Source of the DNA: Algiphilus sp965216485
Lineage (GTDB): Bacteria; Pseudomonadota; Gammaproteobacteria; Nevskiales; Nevskiaceae
Length of the DNA stretch: 64,000 nucleotides
Assembly: GCF_965216485.1 (NCBI RefSeq)
Contig: NZ_OZ244162.1
Span: forward strand, 2,356,001-2,420,000
Direction: 5' to 3'
The translations under genes and the position numbers were made by a program. The notes beneath the pieces were generated by a model. That model was given only the letters and a program-made list of their open reading frames with translations, ran no database searches and had not been told where the DNA came from. Numbering within the stretch: position 1 is the first letter of the stretch; the number at the start of each line of letters is the position of its first letter. Positions 40,132-49,541 of the stretch are shown here, one piece after another.

Positions 40132-40896
40132 ATGAAAAACGCTGTCCCACTGCCCGCATTTCAAGACAACTACATCTGGTCGTGGTTTGACGGCGAGGCC
40201 GCCGTGGTCGTCGACCCCGGGGACGCCGATGTCGTCACAGCATGGCTCGAGGGCAACGGCTATCCGTTGCGCGACATTCTGCTCACGCATTGGCATCCGG
40301 ACCACACCGGCGGCGTGGACGCGCTGCGCAATCGCTATGGGGCCCGTGTCGTCGGCCCCTTGGCCGAACAAGCACGTCTTCCCGCTTTGGATCTGGCGGT
40401 GAGCGACGGCGATCGCGTGCGCTCGGGTGGCGAAGATTTCTCCGTCATGGCGATCCCGGGCCACACCCTCGGGCACATCGCCTACGTCGGCGCCGACTGC
40501 GTGTTCTGTGGCGACACCTTGTTCCATACCGGATGCGGGCGCCTGTTCGAGGGCGAACCCGCACAGATGTACGACTCCCTGGCCCGACTGATGGCGCTGG
40601 ATGCCAATACCACGGTCTACTGCACGCACGAGTACACCCTGGCCAATCTGGCCTTCGCGCGCAGCGTCGAGCCGGATGACGACCGGCTGCGCCAGGTCGA
40701 AGCCGATGCCAAGCAGCGCCGGGCCGAAAATCAGCCCACCTTACCGACCACCATTGGGGAGCAGAAGGATTTCAATCCCTTCCTGCGCACGGACGAAGCC
40801 GCATTGGCCGAGGCCGTTTCCGGCGCGGTCGGACACACCGTGGCGCCGGGTGTGGACACCTTCGCCGCGCTGCGCGCGCTGAAAGACCGAAGCTGA
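40132..40896 (+). CDS. gloB: Hydroxyacylglutathione hydrolase (glyoxalase II)
   Basis: A 254-residue metallo-beta-lactamase-fold thioesterase that hydrolyses S-lactoylglutathione in methylglyoxal detoxification. Opening AVPLPAFQDNYIWSWFDGE and the metal motif LTHWHPDHTGG (T-H-x-H-x-D-H) are standard; GHTLGHIAYV, FCGDTLFHTGCGRLFEG and CTHEYTLANLAFA supply the other ligands. The C-terminal RAENQPTLPTTIGEQKDFNP motif is the substrate-binding part of GloB. The ATG at 40132 is used; a longer frame runs back into the divergent methyltransferase. The stop shares one base with the mltD start (TGATG). Confidence 0.96.
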   Translation: MKNAVPLPAFQDNYIWSWFDGEAAVVVDPGDADVVTAWLEGNGYPLRDILLTHWHPDHTGGVDALRNRYGARVVGPLAEQARLPALDLAVSDGDRVRSGGEDFSVMAIPGHTLGHIAYVGADCVFCGDTLFHTGCGRLFEGEPAQMYDSLARLMALDANTTVYCTHEYTLANLAFARSVEPDDDRLRQVEADAKQRRAENQPTLPTTIGEQKDFNPFLRTDEAALAEAVSGAVGHTVAPGVDTFAALRALKDRS

Positions 40897-41975
40897 TGCA
40901 GGCAATGACTGGCCTGCGACGCCTGGCAGCCGGCACCACCCTCCTGCTGCTCGCCTTCGGCGTGCAGGCGGACACCACCGACGATCTCTGGGAAGGCTTC
41001 TGCGCGGAGGCTGTGATGCAGGCGCCGGATGCCGCGGCCGCCGAACGCAGCGCGCGCTGGCATACCCGTTCGGCCACGCATTTTCAGGACCTGCTGTATC
41101 GCGCCGAGCCCTGGCTCTGGCACACGATGGCCGCCGTTCGGGCGCGCGGCATGCCTATCGAGCTGGCGGTATTGCCGGCCATCGAGAGCGGCTTTGAGGC
41201 CGACGCCCGATCCAACCGCGCCGCTGGCGGCCTGTGGCAACTGATGCCGGCGACTGCCCGCCGCTTCGGCGTGCCGATGCAGCAGGATTACGACGGCCGC
41301 GCCGATGTCGGCCATAGCACCCGCGCGGCCCTCGACTATCTGGCCTATCTGCGCGATCGCTTCCACACCTGGCCACTGACACTGGCCGCCTACAACGCAG
41401 GCGAAGGCACGGTGGTGCGCGCCTTGCGGGCTGTCGGTGCGCGTCCGGGTACGCGTGTTGCCGTTGCCCGCCTGCGCCTGCCGGGAGAAACGCAGGCGCA
41501 TCTGAACCGCTTTCTGGGCTTCGTGCGCGCAGTCTGCAATCCACAGGGCTATGGCTATGTCCGGCCTGTGCTTCCGGCGCGACCACTGATCCAGGCGGTG
41601 CACTTCAACCAGCAGGTGGAGTTGGACCGTGTCGCCGCACTTGCCACCACCTCGGTGGCCGAGCTCCAGCGCGTCAATGCTGCCCTTTCCAGCGATAGCA
41701 CGCCCGCAAGTGGCCCGCATCGGGTGTGGGTACCCGCGCACCGCCAATCGCATCTGGCACGACGGCTGCGCCAGGATGGTCACCTGAGCCTGGTGGAGCA
41801 TGGACGATATCGCGTACAGCCCGGCGACACGCTCTCGCACATTGCCCTGCGACACCAGACCACCACGCAGCAGCTCATGGCCATGAATGCGCTTTCGTCG
41901 ACCCGCATCCGGGTAGGCAAGACCCTGCTCGTGCCGCTGCCTGCGAGCGCCGTGGCCAGCGCGCCCGACGCCTGA
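40896..41975 (+). CDS. mltD: Membrane-bound lytic murein transglycosylase MltD
   Basis: A 359-residue periplasmic enzyme that cuts peptidoglycan to 1,6-anhydro ends. It has a signal peptide (about 1-26, TLLLLAFGVQAD) without a lipobox Cys. The SLT-type catalytic domain contains VLPAIESGFEADARSNRAAG with the catalytic Glu, GLWQLMPATARRFG and LAAYNAGEGTVVRA. One LysM domain is seen at the C-terminus (YRVQPGDTLSHIALRH); E. coli MltD has two. gloB-mltD coupling is widely conserved. A second ATG lies three codons in. Confidence 0.93.
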   Translation: MQAMTGLRRLAAGTTLLLLAFGVQADTTDDLWEGFCAEAVMQAPDAAAAERSARWHTRSATHFQDLLYRAEPWLWHTMAAVRARGMPIELAVLPAIESGFEADARSNRAAGGLWQLMPATARRFGVPMQQDYDGRADVGHSTRAALDYLAYLRDRFHTWPLTLAAYNAGEGTVVRALRAVGARPGTRVAVARLRLPGETQAHLNRFLGFVRAVCNPQGYGYVRPVLPARPLIQAVHFNQQVELDRVAALATTSVAELQRVNAALSSDSTPASGPHRVWVPAHRQSHLARRLRQDGHLSLVEHGRYRVQPGDTLSHIALRHQTTTQQLMAMNALSSTRIRVGKTLLVPLPASAVASAPDA

Positions 41976-42069
41976 AGGGGCGGCTGATGCGACCCTGGAC
42001 CGCGGCTTGCAGGTGCCGGGCGGCGGCGTCGCGGCGGCAACGGACAAAGCCGGAGCTTGCGGGTAGCTT

Positions 42070-42078
42070 TGATACACT
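42070..42078 (+). promoter_or_regulatory. Possible extended -10 upstream of the TPR/ExbBD operon
   Basis: TGATACACT fits an extended -10 (TG-n-TACACT) 36 bases before the GTG start of the first operon gene, in the 138-base gap after mltD. There is no clear -35. Confidence 0.35.
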
Positions 42079-42113
42079 GAATTTTCAGTAGCCAGCGCAC
42101 TGTAGACCCCAAC

Positions 42114-44420
42114 GTGAATCGACCGACGCTTTCCGGCATCCTGCTGCGTACCCTGCTATTGCCTGCGCTTTGCCTGTTTGCAAGCCAGGCCGGAGCGGCA
42201 ACGCAGCGGGTGGAACTTGACCAGGCCACTTCCGACGCCAAGAGCGCGTTGCTGGCAAAGGAGCGCGACGTCCGGCAGCAGCGGCTGGCACTGCGCTACC
42301 CCCCCTATGCCCGCGTGGATCTCTACGCCGAGGCGCGCATGGAGGGCTTCATTCTGGAGTCCATGCGCATCGCCATCGACGAACGGCAGGTCTACGCCCA
42401 CAACTACGAACTGCGCGAGGCACGTGCCCTCGCCCATGGCGGCGTGCAACGCGCGCGCCGGCTGGCAATCGCTCCGGGCGAGCACACCGTCAGCGTCGAA
42501 TACTCGGGGCGCCGGATTGATCGCCGCGGCGACGGCACCCCGGTCAGCGAGCGGTTGGAAGCCACCTTCTACAAACGCGCCGAGGCGCTGAATATCGTGG
42601 TATCGCTGGGCGAGCGCCCCGGCCCACTGGAATTCAGCACGCTGGATATCGCCGGACAGACGGGTAGCGACAATACCCAGGTGCGTCGCGTTCAGGCGGG
42701 TAGCCGGGAGGATCCGCGTCTGGGTCACGCCCGCTACCTGAGCAAGACCGGCGACCATTTCGCCGCCCTGGTGGAGCTGGCACTGATGGACGGAGGCAGC
42801 GGCGATTACGCCCTGGCAGAACCGTACTACTGGTTGCTGGCAGAGAGTTACCTCAACTTCGGCATGCTTGAGCCGGCACAGCGTGCCTACGACCGCCTGA
42901 CGCGCATGACCGAGGACCGGGAGCGCCTGACCGAAGGCTTGCTCGACCTGGCGGAATTCGAATATCAGCGTGGCTATCTGTTCGAGGCCGTGCAGCGCCT
43001 GCGGCGTCTGCGCAACGATGTCGAGCGCAATTACCTCACGCGCTGGCAGGATTTGACCAGCCGGGTGCTGCTCGACCAGGGGCGTTTTTCCGAAGCAGCC
43101 GATGTGCTTCGCGAAAAACCGAACCGCGACGATCACACGCCCTTCATGCGCTACAACCTGGGCATTGCCCTGATCAATGCGGGGGATCTTTCGGCCGGTC
43201 GCAGCGCGCTTGACGAGATCTCGCGCCAGCGCCCGGAGGGTACGGTGGAACTCGCCCTGCGGGACAAGGCCAATCTGACCCTTGGTTACCATTTCCTGCG
43301 CCAGCAGCTGGGCGGTACCGCCAAGCCCATGTTCGCGCGCATCCGCACCGAAGGCCCCTTTTCCAATCGCGCCCTGCTCGGGATGGGATGGGCCGAGCTC
43401 GCCCCCGAGGGGTCGCGTCAGCAACGCGAGGCGGTGGGCGACGCCAGCGAGTACGATGCCTTCCGCGATGTTGCGTCGCTGGGAGTGCTGATCCGTCCTG
43501 GTTTCTTCGAGGCCGAAATCTACCGGCGGCTGGCCAATCGCCCCTTCCGTCGCGCCGGCATCAGCGAGGACGAGAACCAGTCCCTGCTGCGCGCCCTGAC
43601 GGTCTGGAACGAGCTGGTTCAGCGTGACCCGATGGACGCGGCGGTCCAGGAAGGCATGCTCGCCATTCCCTACGCCCTGGACCGGCTTGGGGATTACCAG
43701 GGCGCGGTGCAGCGTTATCAGGAAGCCATCGAGGTCTTCGAAGAGGCGCGCGAGCGCATCGACGCGGGAATCGAATCGGTACGCGGCGCGCTCATGCTGA
43801 ATGCGATCGTGCGGCGCGACGCCGATGCGCAATCGGGCTACAACTGGCGACTTCTTGATCTGCCCGACCTTCCCGAAACCTACTGGCTCAACCGGTTACT
43901 GGCCGAACACCGCTTTCAGGAGCAGCTCAAGAATTATCGCGACGCGCGCCTGCTGACCCGACGCATCGAAGACCTTCGCAACGACGTCGACCGCACCTTC
44001 CAGGCTGCGTCCCTCTTGCCGGCCCCTCCGGAGTCGGTGCTGTTCGCCGACCAATACGACATCTTTTCGCGTGCCGACCTGCCTGCACTGCGCCTGCGCG
44101 CGGCGGACCGCCTCACGCTGCGCAGCGACGATGCCGTACCACCCGTATCGGAACCGGCCCTGGTGCTCCGCGAAAGCAATCTTCCCGCGCGCTTCGACGG
44201 CCAGCGCGAAGCGTACGCCGATGCCGTGACCGGACTGAGCGATCAGCAGCAGGCGCTGGAAGCCCTCGCTCGTCGGCAGAGCGAAGCCGTTCGCAAGCTG
44301 GCCATTGAAGATCTGGAAGCGCAGCGCGACATTCTCAAGAAATACCTACTCGAAGCCCGCTTCGCGGTTGCCCGCCTTTACGATCGCGAACTGCGCGACG
44401 AACCCGCCAACACACCATGA
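42114..44420 (+). CDS. Large secreted TPR-like protein (motor-operon gene 1)
   Basis: A 768-residue exported protein. A signal peptide (about 1-28, LLLPALCLFASQAGA) is followed by a beta-rich region (about 35-200, including RVDLYAEARMEGFILESMRI) and a long helical part with TPR-like repeats (YALAEPYYWLLAESYLNFGM, EYQRGYLFEAVQRLRRLRND, DHTPFMRYNLGIALINAGDL). A coiled-coil stretch ends the protein. I do not know a named family member; homologues occur as the first gene of ExbB-ExbD-ExbD-AgmX operons. The start is a GTG. It overlaps the next gene by four bases. A periplasmic scaffold for the downstream motor is my inference. Confidence 0.82.
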   Translation: MNRPTLSGILLRTLLLPALCLFASQAGAATQRVELDQATSDAKSALLAKERDVRQQRLALRYPPYARVDLYAEARMEGFILESMRIAIDERQVYAHNYELREARALAHGGVQRARRLAIAPGEHTVSVEYSGRRIDRRGDGTPVSERLEATFYKRAEALNIVVSLGERPGPLEFSTLDIAGQTGSDNTQVRRVQAGSREDPRLGHARYLSKTGDHFAALVELALMDGGSGDYALAEPYYWLLAESYLNFGMLEPAQRAYDRLTRMTEDRERLTEGLLDLAEFEYQRGYLFEAVQRLRRLRNDVERNYLTRWQDLTSRVLLDQGRFSEAADVLREKPNRDDHTPFMRYNLGIALINAGDLSAGRSALDEISRQRPEGTVELALRDKANLTLGYHFLRQQLGGTAKPMFARIRTEGPFSNRALLGMGWAELAPEGSRQQREAVGDASEYDAFRDVASLGVLIRPGFFEAEIYRRLANRPFRRAGISEDENQSLLRALTVWNELVQRDPMDAAVQEGMLAIPYALDRLGDYQGAVQRYQEAIEVFEEARERIDAGIESVRGALMLNAIVRRDADAQSGYNWRLLDLPDLPETYWLNRLLAEHRFQEQLKNYRDARLLTRRIEDLRNDVDRTFQAASLLPAPPESVLFADQYDIFSRADLPALRLRAADRLTLRSDDAVPPVSEPALVLRESNLPARFDGQREAYADAVTGLSDQQQALEALARRQSEAVRKLAIEDLEAQRDILKKYLLEARFAVARLYDRELRDEPANTP

Positions 44421-47233
44421 AACCGACCCCGCTTGCCTTGGCCGCTGGACTCGCCAGCCTGCTGCTCGCCGCCTGCGGCAGCAGCGGCACGAGCGAGACC
44501 GGCCCCACCATTCGCAGCCTTGAGAACCGGGAAGCGACGCTGCCAACGCGCCGTCCCGATGCGGACGACGAGCGTCCGACGCAGCCCAGCCCGGAGCTCG
44601 CGCTGGAGAACTACCGCGCCCTGCTTGAGCTTTCCGCCGATGAAGATACCCGCGCCGAGGCCCAGCGCCGGCTGGCGGATCTTCAGGTGCAGCTGAACGA
44701 ACTCAATCCAGCGGATGACAGCGAGCAACGGCTGGAAGAGGCGATCAAGCTGTACAAGCGGCTGATCGCGCAACGCCCCAATGATCCGGGCAATGACCGC
44801 GTCTACTACCAGCTTGCTCGCGCTCAGCAGAATATCGGCCGGGTCGATGCTTCGGTGGCCACACTCGCCGAGCTGACGGAGGCCTATCCGAACAGCCCCT
44901 ACGCGGCCGACGGTCGTTTTCGTCGCGCTGAGCTGCTTTTCGCCACCAAGCGCTTCGACGAGGCTGCCGCCGAATACGAAGCCGTGCTCGCTCTGGAAAA
45001 CCAGACGCCCTTCTTCGAAGCCGCGCAATACAAGTACGCCTGGACGCTCTACAAGCTGGCACGGTATCCCGAGGCCATCGAAGTGCTGTTCACGATCCTC
45101 GACCGCGAATTGCCTGAGCCGGTGGCCCACGAGCCGGAGGCCGCATTGGCCGAGGTGCCGCAGGTCAAGCGCGATCTCACGCGCGACGTGCTGCGTGTCA
45201 CCAGCCTGTCCTACACCGCCATGGGTGGCGGGCCGGCCGTCAACGATTCCTTCGCCGAGCGCGGCGAACCGCGCTTCTATCCGCTGATCTACAGCGCGCT
45301 TGGCGAGTTCCTGCTTGAACGCGAACGCTACAGCGACGCGGCCGGCGCCTATGCCGCCTTTGTCGCGCGTTTCCCAATGCACGAGCTGGCCCCGGACTAT
45401 CAGGTGGCCGTGGTCGACAGCTACCGCGCCGGCGGCTTCCAGGACCAGGTTCTTGCCGAGCAGCAGCGCTACGTGGACACCTATGATCCGCGCGCCGCGT
45501 ACTGGGAAGGGGCTGAGGCCACCGATACCGTACTGACGACCTTGCGCAGTTATCTTGGCGATCTATCCGGCTTTTTCCATGCGCGGGCGCAGGAAACACC
45601 GCGCGATGTGGAGTGGCCCACGGCCCAGTCCGACTATCTGACCGCGGCCGGCTGGTACCAGCGCACGCTGGAAATCTTCCCGGACGCCGACGACGCGCCG
45701 GAAGTGCACTTCCTTCTCGGCGAGACCTTGCTGGCAGGCGGCGAGCCGCTGCGTGCCGCCGAGGCCTATCATCAGACCGCCTATGACTACCCGCCGCACG
45801 CGCGCAGCGCCGAAGCGGGCTACGCCGCCGTGCTCGCCTACTATGATGTCCACGCCGCCGCGGCGGAGACCGACAAGGCGGCCGCCTTGCGCCAGGCGGT
45901 CGACGAGGCGCTGCAGTTCGCCGAAGCCTTTGCGCAACATCCACAACGCCTGCCCGTGCTGACCCGCGCAGCGGAGGACCTATACGGCCTGGAAAGCTAT
46001 GAGGAAGCGATCAGCGTCGCCGCTCGCGTCCTCAATACCGCGGAAGCGCCGCGCAATCTGGTGAAGACGGCACTCGGGGTACGCGCGGATTCCGAGTTCA
46101 CGCTGGAGCGCTACAGCGCCGCCGAAGCTTCCTATCTGGATCTTCTCGGACTGCAGCAGCGTGGCACGGCAGAAGCGGATCGCGTCGCCGACCAGCTCGC
46201 GCTGAGCATTTTCCGTCAGGCCGAGGCCGAGGAGGCGGCCGGCAACGCCGGGGCGGCGGTGGCGCAATACCTGCGCATCGGACAGGTCACGCCGAATGCT
46301 GCCATCCGTGCCAATGCTGAGTACGACGCCGCCGTCCTGCTCATGGACATGGAGGACTGGGCCGGCGCCGCCCGCGTGCTGGAAGGCTTCCGCAGCCGCT
46401 TTGCCGACCACGAGCTCGCCGCCGACGCCGACAAGCAGTTGGCCGTGGCCTACGAGCGCAGCGATCAGCCCGTCAAGGCGGCCTCGGCCTATGCCCGCAT
46501 CGCCGGCCGCGCCACGGAGTCAAATGCGGTACGCGAGGACGCCGGCTGGAAGGCGGCGCAGCTGTTCGACGACGGCAATGCCACCGGCCAGGCCATCGAC
46601 GCCTATGAAGGCTACGTCGCGCTGGCTTCGGCCACCGCGGAGCGCCGCACGCAGTCGCTGCGCCGCCTCATCGATCTTACCGAGGGTCGCAATCCGGAGA
46701 AGTACCGCTTCTGGCTGAATCGCGCGGCCGCTTCCGACGGCGATGGCAGCGCCGCCGGTCAGCTGCTTGCGGCGGAGTCAAGCCTGGCGCTGGGTCGGAT
46801 TGCCGCCGACAAGGCCGCGGCCGTCGAACTGCGTCAACCCTTGCGCGAGACGCTGCAGGAGCGCCGTCAGCATGTCGAGGCGGCCGCCGCGCGCTTCGAC
46901 CGGGCCGCCGGCTATGGCTTCGAATCGGTCACGCCCGCCGCCACCCATGCGCTGGCTCGGGTGTATCACGACTTCGCGCGCGACCTGCTCGATTCGCAGC
47001 GACCGGCCGGGCTGAGTGGCATCGCCCTGGACGAGTACAATCTGCTGCTTGAAGATCAGGCCTATCCGCTTGAGGAACAGGCCATTGATCTCTACGAGGC
47101 CAACCTGCGGCGGATACCGCAGGGTGTCTGGAACGATGCCGTGCGCGCCTCGTGGCAGGCCCTACAGGATCTGGTGCCTGCGCGCTATGAACGTCGCCCC
47201 ATTCTGGAGGATCGCTATGAATCGCTACGTTAG
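44417..47233 (+). CDS. Large TPR lipoprotein (motor-operon gene 2)
   Basis: A 938-residue lipoprotein. The signal peptide ends in LLAAC (C20). The mature protein is built almost wholly from tetratricopeptide-like repeats (LEEAIKLYKRLIAQRPNDPG, VATLAELTEAYPNSPYAADG, YQRTLEIFPDADDAPEVHFL), with the typical A-Y-P pattern. It resembles the TPR lipoproteins GltE/GltD-like of gliding complexes and CpoB-like partners of Tol in general layout, though I cannot claim orthology. After Cys the residues are GSS, so outer-membrane sorting is expected. It overlaps the next gene by 17 bases. Confidence 0.85.
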   Translation: MKPTPLALAAGLASLLLAACGSSGTSETGPTIRSLENREATLPTRRPDADDERPTQPSPELALENYRALLELSADEDTRAEAQRRLADLQVQLNELNPADDSEQRLEEAIKLYKRLIAQRPNDPGNDRVYYQLARAQQNIGRVDASVATLAELTEAYPNSPYAADGRFRRAELLFATKRFDEAAAEYEAVLALENQTPFFEAAQYKYAWTLYKLARYPEAIEVLFTILDRELPEPVAHEPEAALAEVPQVKRDLTRDVLRVTSLSYTAMGGGPAVNDSFAERGEPRFYPLIYSALGEFLLERERYSDAAGAYAAFVARFPMHELAPDYQVAVVDSYRAGGFQDQVLAEQQRYVDTYDPRAAYWEGAEATDTVLTTLRSYLGDLSGFFHARAQETPRDVEWPTAQSDYLTAAGWYQRTLEIFPDADDAPEVHFLLGETLLAGGEPLRAAEAYHQTAYDYPPHARSAEAGYAAVLAYYDVHAAAAETDKAAALRQAVDEALQFAEAFAQHPQRLPVLTRAAEDLYGLESYEEAISVAARVLNTAEAPRNLVKTALGVRADSEFTLERYSAAEASYLDLLGLQQRGTAEADRVADQLALSIFRQAEAEEAAGNAGAAVAQYLRIGQVTPNAAIRANAEYDAAVLLMDMEDWAGAARVLEGFRSRFADHELAADADKQLAVAYERSDQPVKAASAYARIAGRATESNAVREDAGWKAAQLFDDGNATGQAIDAYEGYVALASATAERRTQSLRRLIDLTEGRNPEKYRFWLNRAAASDGDGSAAGQLLAAESSLALGRIAADKAAAVELRQPLRETLQERRQHVEAAAARFDRAAGYGFESVTPAATHALARVYHDFARDLLDSQRPAGLSGIALDEYNLLLEDQAYPLEEQAIDLYEANLRRIPQGVWNDAVRASWQALQDLVPARYERRPILEDRYESLR

Positions 47234-47903
47234 CGGGGCCGTGCTGCTGTTGGCGCTGTCGGTTGCCGGCTGCAGTTTCGGGCCGAAGCGTGCCGAGCCG
47301 CTGTCGAAGGAACCGGTACCGGCGACGGATCGCGGCGACACAGGCAGCGATGCGGCGGATCAGTCGCCCGAGGCCCGTTTCGAGGAAGCCATGGGCTTTC
47401 TGCGCAATGGCCAGGTCGATGCCGCGCAGCGCGTCCTCGAACAGATGAGCCGGGACTATCCTGCGCTCAGCGGACCGCCCACCAATCTCGGCATCCTGCA
47501 CGCCCGCGCCGAGCGCTGGGACGCAGCGCGCGCCGCACTGGATGAGGCCATCGCGCGCAATGCCGACAACAAGGTTGCGCTGAACTGGCTGGCGCATACC
47601 TACCGCGAGGACCGTCAGGCAGAGCGCGCCGAACGCTACTGGCTGCAGGCACTGGACGTGGACCCCCGCTACACCGCCGCGCACATCAACCTCGGCATGC
47701 TCTACGAGGAGGTCATGGCGGATCTGCCGGCGGCGGTGCGCCACTACCGGGCCGCCTATGACAGCAGCGATGAAAGCGAATTGCGCGTCCTGCCCTGGAT
47801 TGCACGACTCGAAGAACGCCTACAAAGCACGGCCGCTTCTTCGGCAGACGGTGCCGTCGGCGGCGACAATACTGCCACCACCAATCCGGCGGGCTCGCCC
47901 TAG
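47217..47903 (+). CDS. TPR lipoprotein (motor-operon gene 3)
   Basis: A 228-residue lipoprotein with signal peptide and lipobox SVAGC (C19). Three to four TPR motifs follow: EARFEEAMGFLRNGQVDAAQ, LGILHARAERWDAARAALDE, ALNWLAHTYREDRQAERAER and INLGMLYEEVMADLPAAVRH. The ATG at 47217 has GGAGG nine bases upstream, which decides the start; a longer frame would overlap gene 2 by 200 bases. Small TPR lipoproteins beside Tol- or Agl-type motors recruit other envelope proteins; this role is inferred from context. Confidence 0.87.
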   Translation: MNRYVSGAVLLLALSVAGCSFGPKRAEPLSKEPVPATDRGDTGSDAADQSPEARFEEAMGFLRNGQVDAAQRVLEQMSRDYPALSGPPTNLGILHARAERWDAARAALDEAIARNADNKVALNWLAHTYREDRQAERAERYWLQALDVDPRYTAAHINLGMLYEEVMADLPAAVRHYRAAYDSSDESELRVLPWIARLEERLQSTAASSADGAVGGDNTATTNPAGSP

Positions 47904-47914
47904 GAGACGCAGAG

Positions 47915-48355
47915 ATGAAGCGAAGGCTTCGCACCTTGATCGTTGCGCTGTGCGCCGTCTGGACCGGCGTCGCACTGGCCCAGGATGGTCCGGCCATCGA
48001 CACCAGCGGCGGTAACCTCGGTTCCACCAACCGTGATGCGCCCGGTACCTCGGCAGGTGCGGACACGCGCGCCAATGAATCGCCGGCAGATGCGGGCCAG
48101 CAGCCGGCCGTGGATACCGGTAATGCGGGGGCCGGCACCAGCGTGATCGGCGATACCGAGTCGCCGATCGGGCTCTACATCATCCCGTGGCGTTCGACAT
48201 CGCCGACGCCGCAGCTCGACCGACCGGCCCGCTTCGTGGACGCCACCGAGGAGCCCGTCGACGAGACCCAGTTCCGTCGATTCGTCGAGTACCACGACGC
48301 CCTTACCCGCCATCGCGCGGCGCAGCAGGACGCCGCCGACCGTGCTCGCCAGTAG
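47915..48355 (+). CDS. Small secreted protein (motor-operon gene 4)
   Basis: A 146-residue exported protein: signal peptide 1-23 (LRTLIVALCAVWTGVALA), then a low-complexity Gly/Ala/Asp/Thr-rich stretch (25-85), then a more conserved-looking C-terminal part, SPIGLYIIPWRSTSPTPQLD, ending in a helical tail. I do not recognise a domain. It seems intrinsically disordered in the first half. Position between the lipoproteins and the motor proteins suggests a linker or accessory part of the same machine. It is followed by a 59-base gap before the ExbB-type gene. Confidence 0.78.
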   Translation: MKRRLRTLIVALCAVWTGVALAQDGPAIDTSGGNLGSTNRDAPGTSAGADTRANESPADAGQQPAVDTGNAGAGTSVIGDTESPIGLYIIPWRSTSPTPQLDRPARFVDATEEPVDETQFRRFVEYHDALTRHRAAQQDAADRARQ

Positions 48356-48414
48356 CGATGCCGGTCACTGGACTACACCGCCTTTCATGATCGTCAGCTA
48401 GGACACGCCTCTCC

Positions 48415-49050
48415 ATGGATTTCTTCAGCACTGCTCTTCAGTTCCTCGGCCGCGGGGGTCCTTTCATGTACCCCATCGGTTTCATTCTCGTGCTTGGCCT
48501 GGCCATCACCATCGAACGCTGGATGTTCCTGACGCGTGCGCACCGCGAGAATCAGCGCATGTGGAACGAGCTCCAGGATCTTGTCAATCGCGGCGAGTTC
48601 GAAAAGGCCGGCGACATGGCTGCCCAGTCCGACAGTGCCGTCGGCAAAGTGCTGGCGATGGGGCTGGCACGCGCCCATGGCCGCGACTCCCGTCAGGACA
48701 TGGAAAGCGCGATGGAGGAGTCGCTGCTTGAGGTCACGCCTCTGCTCGAAAAGCGCACTCACTACCTGGCGACCTTTGCCAACATTGCCACGCTGCTCGG
48801 GCTGCTTGGCACCATCATTGGCCTGATTCAAGGCTTTTCCGCGGTGGCCAATGTCAATCCGGCGGAGAAAGCCAACTTGCTGTCAGCCTCGATCTCGATC
48901 GCGATGAATACCACGGCTTTCGGCCTGATGACCGCCATTCCGCTGCTGCTGCTTCACACCTACCTGACCACCAAGACGAATGCCCTCATCGACAGCCTGG
49001 AAATGGCTTCGGTGAAGTTCGTTAACGCCCTGTCCCGTCGCGGCGGATGA
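48415..49050 (+). CDS. MotA/TolQ/ExbB-type proton-channel protein (motor-operon gene 5)
   Basis: A 211-residue inner-membrane protein of the TolQ/ExbB family. Helix 1 (residues 18-38, YPIGFILVLGLAITIERWMF) is followed by a cytoplasmic loop (about 40-120). Helices 2 and 3 carry TLLGLLGTIIGLIQGF (with the conserved Thr) and ISIAMNTTAFGLMTAIPLLL. In known systems five such subunits surround two ExbD/TolR helices and use proton flow to move them. Which pathway it powers is inferred from the operon. It overlaps the next gene by four bases. Confidence 0.94.
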   Translation: MDFFSTALQFLGRGGPFMYPIGFILVLGLAITIERWMFLTRAHRENQRMWNELQDLVNRGEFEKAGDMAAQSDSAVGKVLAMGLARAHGRDSRQDMESAMEESLLEVTPLLEKRTHYLATFANIATLLGLLGTIIGLIQGFSAVANVNPAEKANLLSASISIAMNTTAFGLMTAIPLLLLHTYLTTKTNALIDSLEMASVKFVNALSRRGG

Positions 49051-49541
49051 TCTCCAAGCTCCACAAGCGCCGGCGTGCCCCGACGTCGGAGCTGCAAATC
49101 ACTGCCTTCATGAACCTGATGGTGGTGCTCGTCCCCTTTCTGCTGATCACCGCGGTGTTCTCGCAGCTGGCCGTGCTCGAGCTGGCCTTGCCCGAGCCTG
49201 CCAGCGAAAGCAGCGACGAGCCGCCGTTGCCACCGGGCCTGCGTGTCGTGGTGCGGGCCGACACGGTGACCGTCACGGACGGCGGCAGCCCGGTCCAGGC
49301 CTTTGATCGCGCCGACGATGGCGCCATCGACACCGAGGCGCTGGGTGCACTGCTCAGTGAGATCAAGTCACGGCGCCCGGACGACACCGCGATCACGCTG
49401 CTGCTGGAGCCCAGCGTGGCCTACGAGGATCTGGTCACGGTAATGGACACCGTGCGCATGCAGCCGGACAACCCCAAACAGAACATGTTTCCGGATATCG
49501 CCATTGGTGAAGCCGCCCCCGTGAATGGAGAGGCGCCATGA
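49047..49541 (+). CDS. ExbD/TolR-type protein lacking the transmembrane Asp (motor-operon gene 6)
   Basis: A 164-residue protein with one transmembrane helix (about 17-42, ITAFMNLMVVLVPFLLITAV) and a periplasmic ExbD/TolR domain that opens VRADTVTVTDGGSPV. In ExbD and TolR the start of the helix carries the essential proton-carrying Asp (as in VDVMLVLL). Here the aligned residue is N23 (codon AAC), so this subunit should not carry protons. The companion protein from the next gene has Asp at that place. This looks like a naturally asymmetric stator pair. The ATG shares bases with the previous stop. Confidence 0.9.
   Translation: MISKLHKRRRAPTSELQITAFMNLMVVLVPFLLITAVFSQLAVLELALPEPASESSDEPPLPPGLRVVVRADTVTVTDGGSPVQAFDRADDGAIDTEALGALLSEIKSRRPDDTAITLLLEPSVAYEDLVTVMDTVRMQPDNPKQNMFPDIAIGEAAPVNGEAP

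Noticed and set aside
42156..43832. Minus-strand frame of 558 codons in the motor operon
   Set aside because: Antisense to a protein with signal peptide and TPR-like repeats; composition is that of a shadow frame.
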